Assembly: GCF_024347515.1 (NCBI RefSeq)
Contig: NZ_AP025492.1
Location: 744,001 to 808,000, forward strand
Direction: 5' to 3'
DNA: 64,000 bases
Source of the DNA: Vibrio gigantis
Lineage (GTDB): Bacteria; Pseudomonadota; Gammaproteobacteria; Enterobacterales; Vibrionaceae
Shown here piece by piece: positions 9,309 through 16,407 of this stretch. Positions within the stretch are counted from its first letter, which is position 1, and each line of letters begins with the position of its first letter. The translations under genes were made by a program, and so were the position numbers. The notes beneath the pieces were generated by a model. That model saw only the letters and a program-made list of their open reading frames with translations. It was not told where the DNA came from and did not search any database.

Positions 9309-9812
9309 GTTGAATCTCCATGTGTTGAGTCTTGATTTTGCTATCCAATAACAGCGGCTCGAATAACCAGCGCTGTCGTTAGCAAAGTTAATTTAATTGC
9401 GTTCATCATAAAGAGAGCGCTCTCGTTATGAAAGGGCGTATCAGGATAAAGTCTGTAAAATGATATTGCTTGTCTTTTTAGCGATAGTTTTCATTATCCG
9501 GATATATGCACTATGTTCTCAATGCTACGGCGTTTTATTCAACCACCTAGTATGATTTCATTTCCAACATGTCATTCATGTCTAACTCACCTTCTTGTTA
9601 TCAGTATCAATAGGGTGAGTCACACTTTCTTTATAAATTCATGTTTATTATCACAATTAATCGAGTTCTGTTGATTTATCGTTTGTGCTTACAGTCCGAG
9701 TAAATACTCAAGTTTTCAGCTGTGTAATTAAGAGAATGATCACTAAAACCCTAAAGGATATAAGTATATTTTCAGCCATAACGACATTAAAACGATGAAT
9801 AAAGGATCTTCT
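9309..9812. other. AT-rich intergenic region between dapD and the nucleotidase lipoprotein gene
   Basis: About 500 bp without a credible gene, separating divergent dapD and the 5'-nucleotidase gene. It contains the 26-bp dyad at 9406-9431 and otherwise AT-rich sequence. Confidence 0.6.
9406..9431. promoter_or_regulatory. 26-bp near-perfect palindrome, candidate operator
   Basis: A perfect 12-bp core GAGAGCGCTCTC (9413-9424) is flanked by one mismatched base on each side and then by perfectly symmetric arms TCATAA (9406-9411) and TTATGA (9426-9431). The core resembles operators of LacI/GalR-type repressors with a central GCGC (for example the CebR type). No repressor gene is nearby. It lies about 100 bp upstream of the dapD start and 380 bp upstream of the nucleotidase start. 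Confidence 0.55.
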
Positions 9813-11807
9813 ATGAATTTTACTAAGTCTTTACTGGTGCTCTCTATCGGTGTAGCGATGGTTGGCTGTGGCTCGGACAATAACAATAATATTGTTGCTC
9901 CCGATATGACATTGCGCATAGCACATGTGAATGACACTCACTCAAATTTTGACCCTGTAAAATCAAGTTTTACTATGGGTGCTGATGGTAAGAAGGTCTA
10001 TAACGAGTTTGGCGGTTATCCTCGTCTATTGAAAGCCGCTGATGATATCAAAGCGGATGCGAAAGCTGACAAAGAGCCTTTGTTATTCTTGCATGGTGGT
10101 GATGCATGGCAAGGTACTGCTTACTTTAAGCTAAATGAAGGTGCTGCAAACGCAGACTTGTTGTCACAAATGGGTTTAGATGCAATGGTACTTGGGAACC
10201 ATGAATTCGATTTAGATACCGACAAGCTCGCATCGTTCATCAATACGGTTAGCTTTCCTGTGCTGGCAAATAATATGGATGCATCAAAAGATCAGTCTTT
10301 AAGTAATGTCGATAATTTATACCCTTATCAACTGTTTGCATTTGAAGGCTCAGAAAAAAGAGCAATTACCTCTGTTTCTGATGCAAGTGATGATGAGAAA
10401 GTTGTTGCGGTAATCGGTGTTGTTTTAGGGGATATGCCAACGATAGCTACCGGAACTGGTGATGTGACATTTAGTGACCAAATTACAGCAACTCAAGCCA
10501 CTATAAATGATTTAAAAACTAAGGGTGTGAATAAGATAATTGTTCTATCACACATAGGAAATGCTGCCGATAAGGATCTTGCAGCCAATACAACGGGTAT
10601 CGATATCATTGTTGGCGGTCACTCTCATACTTTACTTGGTGATTTTACCGATCTTGATCAAGGTAACAATGGTATTTACGCCGAAATGATTCCGCAAAAA
10701 GACAAGGCACAAAACACTTGTGTGGTTCAAGCTGGCCAATATGCGGAAGCTATCGGAGACGTTGATGTATCATTTGATATAAATGGTAATCTCCTCTCAT
10801 GTGTTGGGAACAATACTTTATTATCAAATGATGAGTTTTATCATGATTCTCATCGAGAACATCCAATGATTAGCTCTGATAAAGATGATGTAACTTCGTT
10901 TATTGATAATAATGAAAAAATCACGATAAAAGATGAAGATATTGATTTAAGAACCCGTATCGACGCGACTTATAAGCCGGCTCTTGAAGCTGCATATGGT
11001 GATGTTGTTGCAGCCGCTCCGACTGAAATCAATCATGAGCGCCGTCCTGGTGATGCAGGAACAGATGTGCACGGTTCTGATGTTGCACCTATGATAGCTC
11101 AAGGTATGATTTATTGGGCAAATCAACCGTCGGTAGCAACTGTTACTGGTAAAAATGTTCAGATTGGTTTGGTGGGAGCTGGTGGTGTTCGAACGGATAT
11201 CGCATCAGGCGACTTCAGGGAAGGTAACGCTACGCTAGAATTACTACCATTCTCGAATTACTTGTCGATTTTAACAGTGAAAGGCGAGGTGATTCGAAAC
11301 CTTATTGACAGCACAATTGAACCGACGCTTGCTGAAGGTGCTCATGCTGGTAAGTTCCCGTATGTATCGGGCATGCGTTACACGTTTACAGAAGATGTGA
11401 AAGGTGTATCAGGTACAGTCACAAATCTAGAGGTAAATACTGGAACAGAAGCCAATCCAGTATGGGCGACAATGAACGATGCCGCTGACTACACCGTTAT
11501 CGTTAATAACTATAATGCAAGCGGTAGTGATGGTTGGAATGTATTAGGCGATGCTCAATTAATATCAACAGATCGTCAAGACATAGTCATTTCAGGCGAT
11601 GGTTTTAAAACTTACAAAGTTAACAACTTGTCATACGATGGAAGTACAGAGAAGTATAGCGTCAACTATGACGGTAGTATTAAACCATGTGCGGAAGGTT
11701 CAGGTGACATATGTAATACTGACGCTGAATCATTTATCTCTTGGGCTGAGCATAAGAAAGTATTAGAACCACTAGGATTTGAAACCACAACGATGGAATA
11801 TAAATAG
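9813..11807 (+). CDS. 5'-nucleotidase/UDP-sugar hydrolase-family lipoprotein (NadN/UshA-like)
   Basis: Likely a surface or periplasmic metallophosphatase that dephosphorylates nucleotides. The start is placed at 9813 because AGGA lies at 9803-9806; an in-frame ATG at 9795 lacks a site. The 664-residue product has a lipobox (MVGC) and an Asn-rich linker. The metallophosphatase domain follows with its motifs in order: AHVNDTHSNF, HGGDAWQGT, LGNHEFD, and GGHSHT. A C-terminal nucleotidase domain contains EINHERRPGDAGTDVHGS and the substrate-region GAGGVRTDI and LPFSNYL. It is longer than UshA (550). DNA is more AT-rich than its neighbours, so recent acquisition is possible. The exact substrate (NAD, AMP or UDP-sugar) cannot be told. 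Confidence 0.85.
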   Translation: MNFTKSLLVLSIGVAMVGCGSDNNNNIVAPDMTLRIAHVNDTHSNFDPVKSSFTMGADGKKVYNEFGGYPRLLKAADDIKADAKADKEPLLFLHGGDAWQGTAYFKLNEGAANADLLSQMGLDAMVLGNHEFDLDTDKLASFINTVSFPVLANNMDASKDQSLSNVDNLYPYQLFAFEGSEKRAITSVSDASDDEKVVAVIGVVLGDMPTIATGTGDVTFSDQITATQATINDLKTKGVNKIIVLSHIGNAADKDLAANTTGIDIIVGGHSHTLLGDFTDLDQGNNGIYAEMIPQKDKAQNTCVVQAGQYAEAIGDVDVSFDINGNLLSCVGNNTLLSNDEFYHDSHREHPMISSDKDDVTSFIDNNEKITIKDEDIDLRTRIDATYKPALEAAYGDVVAAAPTEINHERRPGDAGTDVHGSDVAPMIAQGMIYWANQPSVATVTGKNVQIGLVGAGGVRTDIASGDFREGNATLELLPFSNYLSILTVKGEVIRNLIDSTIEPTLAEGAHAGKFPYVSGMRYTFTEDVKGVSGTVTNLEVNTGTEANPVWATMNDAADYTVIVNNYNASGSDGWNVLGDAQLISTDRQDIVISGDGFKTYKVNNLSYDGSTEKYSVNYDGSIKPCAEGSGDICNTDAESFISWAEHKKVLEPLGFETTTMEYK

Positions 11808-11887
11808 TACTGATATCGCATTTGTCGGAATGTTATGTATTGTTGGTTAAATCCTTAAAATACAAATGTATAGATTAGTAATGAAAG

Positions 11888-11917
11888 AAAATAGCCAGCG
11901 AATCGCTGGCTATTTTT
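11888..11917. terminator. Bidirectional intrinsic terminator
   Basis: AAATAGCCAGCG and CGCTGGCTATTT form a 12-bp stem with a 3-nt loop. T-rich sequence follows on the plus side and A-rich sequence precedes, so it can serve both the nucleotidase gene and the convergent marC-family gene. Confidence 0.85.
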
Positions 11918-11942
11918 ATATAAAACTTAGTGAATTTAGAGG

Positions 11943-12584
11943 CTAGATAAATAGCGCCTTATAAGCCTGCTCAATTCCTTCAATCAACATCTGCATACCG
12001 ATGACTGCAAGTATCAAACCCATCATTCGAGTAATCACGTTCAGTGCACTTGGTCCGACTGCTTTAACGAAGCGCTCGCCGAATACAAATAATACATAGG
12101 TTAGGGTGCAGAGGAGGCCAAATGCCACAATGGTAATGATGGTCTCGTAAATCCCCTCTGTACTGGCGAAGTTCATTGCAGTGGCTATGGTGCCGGGGCC
12201 AGCCAGTATGGGCATGGCTAAAGGTGATACGGCGATACTTAGAGCTGCGTCTCGCTGGGCATCTGAGTTAACCTTCTCTTTTGCTTTCGAGTGTGTCGAT
12301 TCGCCTTGCAGCATGTGGAAGCCAATCAAAAAGACCAGAATGCCGCCTGTGATGCGCAGTGCGTACAGCGTGATACCAAAGAGGTCAAAGATCAGCTTGC
12401 CAGAGATCGCAAAAGTGCTGACGATAACGAATGCGATAAACACTGAACGGAAGGCGATGGATTTGACCGTTTCCCTATCGTTATCACCGGTTAATCCAAG
12501 AAAAATTGGCGTATTAGCGATAGGGTTCATAATGGCAAAAAAGCCCATGAACACGGTAATGGTATGAATGATGAGCTCTTTCAT
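11943..12584 (-). CDS. MarC family (UPF0056) inner-membrane protein
   Basis: A 213-residue hydrophobic protein with about six predicted membrane segments. MarC/YhgN-family features include the N-terminal GFFAIMNPIANTPIFLGLT, then LRITGGILVFLIGFHML and AISPLAMPILAGPGTIATAM-like segments at the repeat positions. A charged cytoplasmic loop (STHSKAKEKVNSDAQRD) lies mid-protein. Length agrees with YhgN (197) and MarC (221). The role of the family is unsettled; the old link to multiple antibiotic resistance was not upheld. A 9-bp inverted repeat lies in its 5' leader (12607-12635). Confidence 0.88.
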   Translation of the reverse strand: MKELIIHTITVFMGFFAIMNPIANTPIFLGLTGDNDRETVKSIAFRSVFIAFVIVSTFAISGKLIFDLFGITLYALRITGGILVFLIGFHMLQGESTHSKAKEKVNSDAQRDAALSIAVSPLAMPILAGPGTIATAMNFASTEGIYETIITIVAFGLLCTLTYVLFVFGERFVKAVGPSALNVITRMMGLILAVIGMQMLIEGIEQAYKALFI

Positions 12585-12606
12585 ATTATTCCTTTGAAAA
12601 TATGCA

Positions 12607-12635
12607 GTTAAATACCAATGATTGGTGTATTTAAC
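12607..12635. repeat. Inverted repeat just upstream of the marC-family gene
   Basis: GTTAAATAC (12607-12615) pairs perfectly with GTATTTAAC (12627-12635). The inner CAAT/ATTG adds four pairs with a 2-nt bulge. It begins 22 bp upstream of the start codon at 12584, where it could be an operator or a 5' UTR hairpin. Confidence 0.6.
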
Positions 12636-12680
12636 CTTAGATACAAATAATTATTAGAAATAGATAGTAGAGCAAGTGTG

Positions 12681-12714
12681 AATAAAAAACAGCCAGCATA
12701 AGGCTGGCTGTTTG
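12681..12714 (-). terminator. Intrinsic terminator of the scaffold/GGGtGRT operon
   Basis: AAACAGCCAGC (12687-12697) and GCTGGCTGTTT (12703-12713) form an 11-bp stem; on the minus strand it is followed by TTTATT. Confidence 0.85.
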
Positions 12715-12826
12715 GTTTTAGTGATAGGTGTAGAGTTTTGGTCGTACGTTATTGCGAATTTCTCAACTAACAAGCTCTAAACAACAGCCTCTATACAACA
12801 GGCCGACTATAGAGCTCGTTTTGTCG

Positions 12827-13816
12827 TTATGCGTTTTGAGATTCACTTACTGCCACAGCCAATGCAACCGTCGCACCGACCATTGGGTTGTTACCCATGC
12901 CGATGAAACCCATCATTGCCACGTGAGCAGGAACAGAAGAGCTACCTGCGAACTGAGCGTCAGCGTGCATTCTACCCATGGTGTCAGTCATGCCGTAAGA
13001 TGCTGGGCCTGCTGCCACGTTATCTGGGTGTAATGTTCGACCTGTACCGCCGCCTGAAGCAACTGAGAAGTAAGGTAAACCTTGGCGAGTACGTTCTGCC
13101 TTGTAGATACCTGCAACAGGGTGTTGGAAGCGCGTTGGGTTGGTTGAGTTACCCGTAATACTTACATCCACCTCTTCTCTGTGCATAATCGCTACGCCTT
13201 CACGTACATCATCAGCGCCGTAGCACAAGATCTCTCCGCGAGGGCCTTGTGAGAAGCGGCGACGTTCTGTTTCAACAAGCTCACCTGTTTGGTAATTGTA
13301 TTGAGTGCGAACATAGGTAAAACCATTGATGCGAGAGATTAAGTAAGCCGCATCTTTACCTAGACCATTTAAGATCACTTTCAGTGGGTTTTGACGTGAT
13401 TTGTTGACGTTTAGCGCAATTTTAATCGCACCTTCTGCAGCTGCAAAAGACTCGTGACCGGCAAGGAAGGCAAAGCAGTGGCTCTCTTCATTTAGAAGAC
13501 GAGCGGCTAGTGCACCGTGGCCAATACCGACTTGGCGTTGTTCAGCAACACTACCGGGTTTGGTAAATGCTTGAAGGCCTTCACCAATGATATTGGCCGC
13601 TTGTTCTGCACTGGTGGCTTTACGAAATAGTGCCAGTGCTGAGCCAAGGATATAAGCATCGGCAGCACTTTCAAAAGCGATAGGCTGGGTGTCCATCACC
13701 AAGGCTTTTGGATCAACGTTGTGGGCTTTGCAGTATTGGTTAGCTTGCTCCAAAGAGTCGAAGTTCATTTCTGCCAATACGCGAGTTACTGATTCATTAA
13801 ATTGAGTGTTCATCAT
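12827..13816 (-). CDS. GGGtGRT family protein, partner of an Fe-S scaffold-like protein
   Basis: A 329-residue soluble protein with the namesake motif SGGGTGRTLHPDN and a Gly/Met/Ala-rich C-terminus (GFIGMGNNPMVGATVALAVA). Other notable stretches are AGHESFAAAEGAIKIALNV and REEVDVSITGNSTNPTRF. No signal peptide or membrane segment. From memory, the GGGtGRT family is defined by this motif and by genomic pairing with an iron-sulfur scaffold-like gene, exactly the arrangement here; its reaction is unknown. The start is the first of two ATGs, with GAGG 6 nt upstream. It lies 23 bp after the scaffold gene, clearly the same operon, and ends before the terminator at 12681-12714. Confidence 0.8.
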   Translation of the reverse strand: MMNTQFNESVTRVLAEMNFDSLEQANQYCKAHNVDPKALVMDTQPIAFESAADAYILGSALALFRKATSAEQAANIIGEGLQAFTKPGSVAEQRQVGIGHGALAARLLNEESHCFAFLAGHESFAAAEGAIKIALNVNKSRQNPLKVILNGLGKDAAYLISRINGFTYVRTQYNYQTGELVETERRRFSQGPRGEILCYGADDVREGVAIMHREEVDVSITGNSTNPTRFQHPVAGIYKAERTRQGLPYFSVASGGGTGRTLHPDNVAAGPASYGMTDTMGRMHADAQFAGSSSVPAHVAMMGFIGMGNNPMVGATVALAVAVSESQNA

Positions 13817-13839
13817 ATCTTTCCTCTAAATTGGCAAAA

Positions 13840-14532
13840 TTACTGTTGGCGTGGGTTAATGGTGGTAACGGCTTCATCGAAGCGACCATAAGTCCCCGTC
13901 GCAAGGTCAGCAGCTTCATTGGCTGGTACACCTTGATTAATCGCCTTCATCATTTTGCCGAGGTTGAGATACTCGTAACCAATCACTTCGCTGTGGTCAT
14001 CAAGTGCAAGCTTGGTCACATAGCCCTCTGCAAGTTCTAGGTAACGTACGCCTTTTGCAGCGGTTGAGTAACTGGTACCCACTTGGCTGCGCTGGGTTTG
14101 ACCTAAATCTTCCAATGCAGCGCCGATTTCTAGGCCACCTTCAGAGAAAGCAGATTGAGTTCGACCGTAAACAAACTGCAGGAAGATTTCGCGCATGGCT
14201 ACGTTGATTGCATCGCACACCAAGTCTGTATTGAGTGCTTCGAGAATGGTTTTTCCAGTGAGGATTTCAGCAGCCATCGCGGCAGATTGCGTCATGCCAG
14301 AGCAGCCGATGGTTTCGATTAATGCTTCTTCGATGATGCCGTTTTTTACGTTAAGCGTTAGTTTTGCAGCACCTTGTTGTGGTGCACAAGTGCCCACGCC
14401 GTGGCTTAAGCCAGAAATAGCGATGACATCTTTTGGGCTAACCATTGCGCCTTCAACTGGAATTGGAGCTGAATTGTGAAGATCACCCCTTTGAATAGGG
14501 CACATTGATTGAATTTCTGAAGAGTAGTGCAT
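13840..14532 (-). CDS. IscU/NifU-like iron-sulfur cluster scaffold protein paired with GGGtGRT
   Basis: A 230-residue protein whose central part (~45-115) resembles the NifU_N/IscU fold. Three cysteines fall where IscU ligands do: Cys49 (GVGTCAPQQG), Cys77 (IETIGCSGMT) and Cys106 (DLVCDAIN); a fourth, Cys11, is near the N-terminus. The region after ~120 is an extra domain absent from IscU. The Fe-S role is inferred from these cysteines and from the known pairing with GGGtGRT; the target is unknown. There is no isc or suf cluster in the window. It is the first gene of a two-gene operon. Its start lies 2 nt after a 10-bp inverted repeat that overlaps the ribosome binding site, so translational control is likely. 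Confidence 0.78.
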   Translation of the reverse strand: MHYSSEIQSMCPIQRGDLHNSAPIPVEGAMVSPKDVIAISGLSHGVGTCAPQQGAAKLTLNVKNGIIEEALIETIGCSGMTQSAAMAAEILTGKTILEALNTDLVCDAINVAMREIFLQFVYGRTQSAFSEGGLEIGAALEDLGQTQRSQVGTSYSTAAKGVRYLELAEGYVTKLALDDHSEVIGYEYLNLGKMMKAINQGVPANEAADLATGTYGRFDEAVTTINPRQQ

Positions 14533-14820
14533 AATGTTTTCTCACTTATTAGAGCCATTTAAGACCTAGGGCGTTGAGAAAACAGGACGTGTTGGAAGAG
14601 GTGCGGCTAATTCACTACAGATCTTGAGTATCGATAATCCAAAGGTGTCATGAAGCTCGGTCTTGATAGACTAAGTCCATTTCAAAATGGAGGAGTAGCG
14701 ATACGTCCAACAGTGTTACCTGTTTTCGATTCTGTAGGAGTCATTAGCACTGTTCAAAAAGAACGGGCGGTTGAAGCAAAAGCTTAGGTGGAACCCCATC
14801 ACCTGATGGATATAGATTAG
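14533..14820 (-). promoter_or_regulatory. Long structured 5' leader of the scaffold/GGGtGRT operon, riboswitch-like
   Basis: Positions are plus-strand; the RNA reads leftwards. Perfect stems are AACAGTG/CACTGTT (14709-14715 with 14748-14754), GGACGT/ACGTCC (14585-14590 with 14703-14708) and the 10-bp TGTTTTCTCA/TGAGAAAACA (14535-14544 with 14575-14584), plus small hairpins such as CCATTT/AAATGG. The last stem ends 2 nt before the ATG and covers the purine-rich AAGTGAG that is the only ribosome-site candidate. TGTTGG/CCAACA (14590-14595 with 14707-14712) is an alternative pairing exclusive with the first two. Near-repeats ATCGCTACTC and ATCGATACTC lie inside. I could not match it to a known riboswitch class. 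Confidence 0.6.
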
Positions 14821-14899
14821 ATCTTTATCACACTTTTGTGCAAGCGAATGTTTAGAGCAATTTCGACTATAAACAAGCTTCATTATATTTCGACAAGTA

Positions 14900-14952
14900 T
14901 AAAAAAACGCCAATAACGGACTCTGATTAGAGGCGTCATTGACGTTTTTTAG
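14900..14952 (-). terminator. Intrinsic terminator of yebG
   Basis: A long stem formed on the minus strand (AAAAACGTCAATGACG with the facing arm, two G-U pairs, and inner CTCT/AGAG) is followed by TTTTTTT. The pairs are intact as G-U only on the minus strand, which fixes the orientation. Confidence 0.8.
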
Positions 14953-14966
14953 AGAACTCCAGCTAG

Positions 14967-15260
14967 TTAAGCTGCATCTTCTTCTGCGTCTTCAACAGCT
15001 TCAAGTTTTTTAGCTTTTTTCGGAGCTGGCTTACGCTTAGCACCTAATGCGTAAAGAACTTCTTCTTTGTTCTTCGCTAGGTACATTGCAAGCTCTTCTT
15101 GCTTGCCTTCATCTTCAACTAAATCGCTTTTGCCTAACAGTTCAAAAAGCTCATCAGCCATATCCAGCATTTTGTCGTATGCGTCAGCTTCGGCTTTAGA
15201 GGTAAAAGTCATTTTCTCTTCTCCGTTGCGTTCCACCACGTACTTGACGATAACAGCCAT
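14967..15260 (-). CDS. yebG: YebG family SOS-induced protein
   Basis: A 97-residue small acidic/basic protein; YebG is a LexA-regulated DNA-damage-inducible protein of unclear biochemical role. The N-terminal MAVIVKYVVERNGEEKMTF and the following helix-rich part (SKAEADAYDKMLDMADELFELL) fit the family. The tail is Lys/Ala/Glu-rich (KRKPAPKKAKKLEAVEDAEEDAA). A clear LexA box at 15290-15305 lies 30 bp upstream of the ATG, strengthening the call. Monocistronic. Confidence 0.93.
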   Translation of the reverse strand: MAVIVKYVVERNGEEKMTFTSKAEADAYDKMLDMADELFELLGKSDLVEDEGKQEELAMYLAKNKEEVLYALGAKRKPAPKKAKKLEAVEDAEEDAA

Positions 15261-15289
15261 GGTTAATCCTCTAAGTTTGATAAATTTTA

Positions 15290-15305
15290 CTGGCTTTTTA
15301 TACAG
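15290..15305 (-). promoter_or_regulatory. LexA (SOS) box of yebG
   Basis: Minus-strand CTGTATAAAAAGCCAG has the CTG-N10-CAG form and the AT-rich core of the gammaproteobacterial SOS box. Confidence 0.85.
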
Positions 15306-15348
15306 TTTCTGAGGTTGAAAGTCCAGTTGGAGCCCTAACTATGCGGTC

Positions 15349-16245
15349 TCAATCTTGATGTGTCGCCCAGTCTTCACAATAACTCATGAAAGATTTCAGC
15401 AGCGGGCTCTGGTATTTGTCTTTATGTACCAGCATCCAGAAACGTCGTTTCATGTCGAGTGGCACATCAAGCGCTTTTACTCGGCCTGAATCAATCGCTC
15501 GTTGCGCCGCCAACCGTGATAAACACGCGAATCCAAGATTGGCAGAAACTGAATTGATGATCGCTTCAGTTGTGTTGAGTTCAAAGGATTCATACCAGTG
15601 TTCGATACGCGGTGCGACGGCACGAAGGAAAAACTCGCGAGTACCTGAGCCTGATTCACGTAGAATCCAGTTACTATTTTCTAAATCGCTTAAAATCACT
15701 TTGTCTTTTGCAACGAGAGGATGTTGATTACTAACAATAATGCACATTTCATCGCTGCTAAACTGGCTTGAGATTAACTCTGGATGGAGTGTTTTTCCTT
15801 CAATTAACGCGATATCCAGTTCATAATCCACCAACTTTTGACAGATTAGGGCACTGTTTGAAATGAACAAGCTTTGGTCTTGATGCTGAGTTCGTTCGCG
15901 AAAGCCAGACAGAATAAATGGTGCGACCTGATTACCAATTGTGTCACTCGCGCCGACCTTTAGATTGCCACTTAATGGTTGGTCGTCACGGAACAAAACA
16001 TCAATACCAGCAGCTCGGTGAAGTATCTCATCAGCCAAAGGAAGTAACTTATGTCCCTCTTGATTGAGAATTAATCGGTTGTTGACCCGGTCAAATAGAG
16101 AGTGGCCTAATTGTTTTTCCATTTCGCCCAGCGCCATGCTGACTGCAGCTTTAGAGAGAAACAGCGCCTCAGAGGCAGCGGTCAATGTTGAGTGCTGAGT
16201 AATAGTGACGAACACTTTAAGTTGTTTAATTGAAATATTAGCCAT
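15349..16245 (-). CDS. LysR-type transcriptional regulator (YeiE-like)
   Basis: A 298-residue LysR regulator. Residues 1-60 are the winged helix-turn-helix (ISIKQLKVFVTITQHSTLTAASEAL, then SKAAVSMALGEMEKQLG, then LFDRVNNRLILNQEG). Residues ~90-295 form the substrate-binding-like effector domain (LKVGASDTIGNQVAPFIL). The N-terminal region and the conserved ESGSGTREFF segment resemble YeiE/CysB-like anion-responsive members, which fits sulfite or similar ligands, but this is inference. It is divergent from the TDT transporter gene, with a dyad at 16312-16326 between them, the usual layout for a LysR regulator and its target. Confidence 0.9.
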   Translation of the reverse strand: MANISIKQLKVFVTITQHSTLTAASEALFLSKAAVSMALGEMEKQLGHSLFDRVNNRLILNQEGHKLLPLADEILHRAAGIDVLFRDDQPLSGNLKVGASDTIGNQVAPFILSGFRERTQHQDQSLFISNSALICQKLVDYELDIALIEGKTLHPELISSQFSSDEMCIIVSNQHPLVAKDKVILSDLENSNWILRESGSGTREFFLRAVAPRIEHWYESFELNTTEAIINSVSANLGFACLSRLAAQRAIDSGRVKALDVPLDMKRRFWMLVHKDKYQSPLLKSFMSYCEDWATHQD

Positions 16246-16311
16246 CAGATCCCTAGTTTAACTCTGCTGGTGAAATGGATTTCGTTCAGTATTGGTGAAC
16301 GCTTGTTACAT

Positions 16312-16326
16312 ATAATTGGATATTAT
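16312..16326. promoter_or_regulatory. Candidate LysR-type operator (T-N11-A dyad)
   Basis: ATAATTGGATATTAT is a perfect 5-bp dyad with a 5-nt centre and contains T-N11-A, in the divergent intergenic region of the LysR gene and the TDT transporter. Confidence 0.5.
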
Positions 16327-16407
16327 TTAACGAAGCGCAAGCATATTATAGCTTCAACAAGCTAATGAGTTCACAAGTTTAGTGAATCAAGTTTAAGAGA
16401 GGCTGAC

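Noticed and set aside
9568..9584. Two GTC-containing repeats suggesting a Pho box upstream of the nucleotidase gene
   Set aside because: The repeat spacing is 9 bp rather than 11, and the bases outside GTC do not match.
14596..14700. Plus-strand AGAGGTGCG ... GAGTA ... GGAGGAGTAG resembling parts of the lysine riboswitch
   Set aside because: It lacks the conserved GCCGAAG region and full arm lengths, and no plus-strand gene follows. The real downstream genes are on the minus strand.
14786..14800. GGTGGAACC resembling a T-box antiterminator sequence
   Set aside because: No other T-box elements, wrong strand for any gene, and T-boxes are not expected in vibrios.
14716..14913. 65-codon minus-strand frame upstream of the scaffold gene
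   Set aside because: It overlaps the structured leader and the yebG terminator, and has no good ribosome site; treated as noncoding leader.
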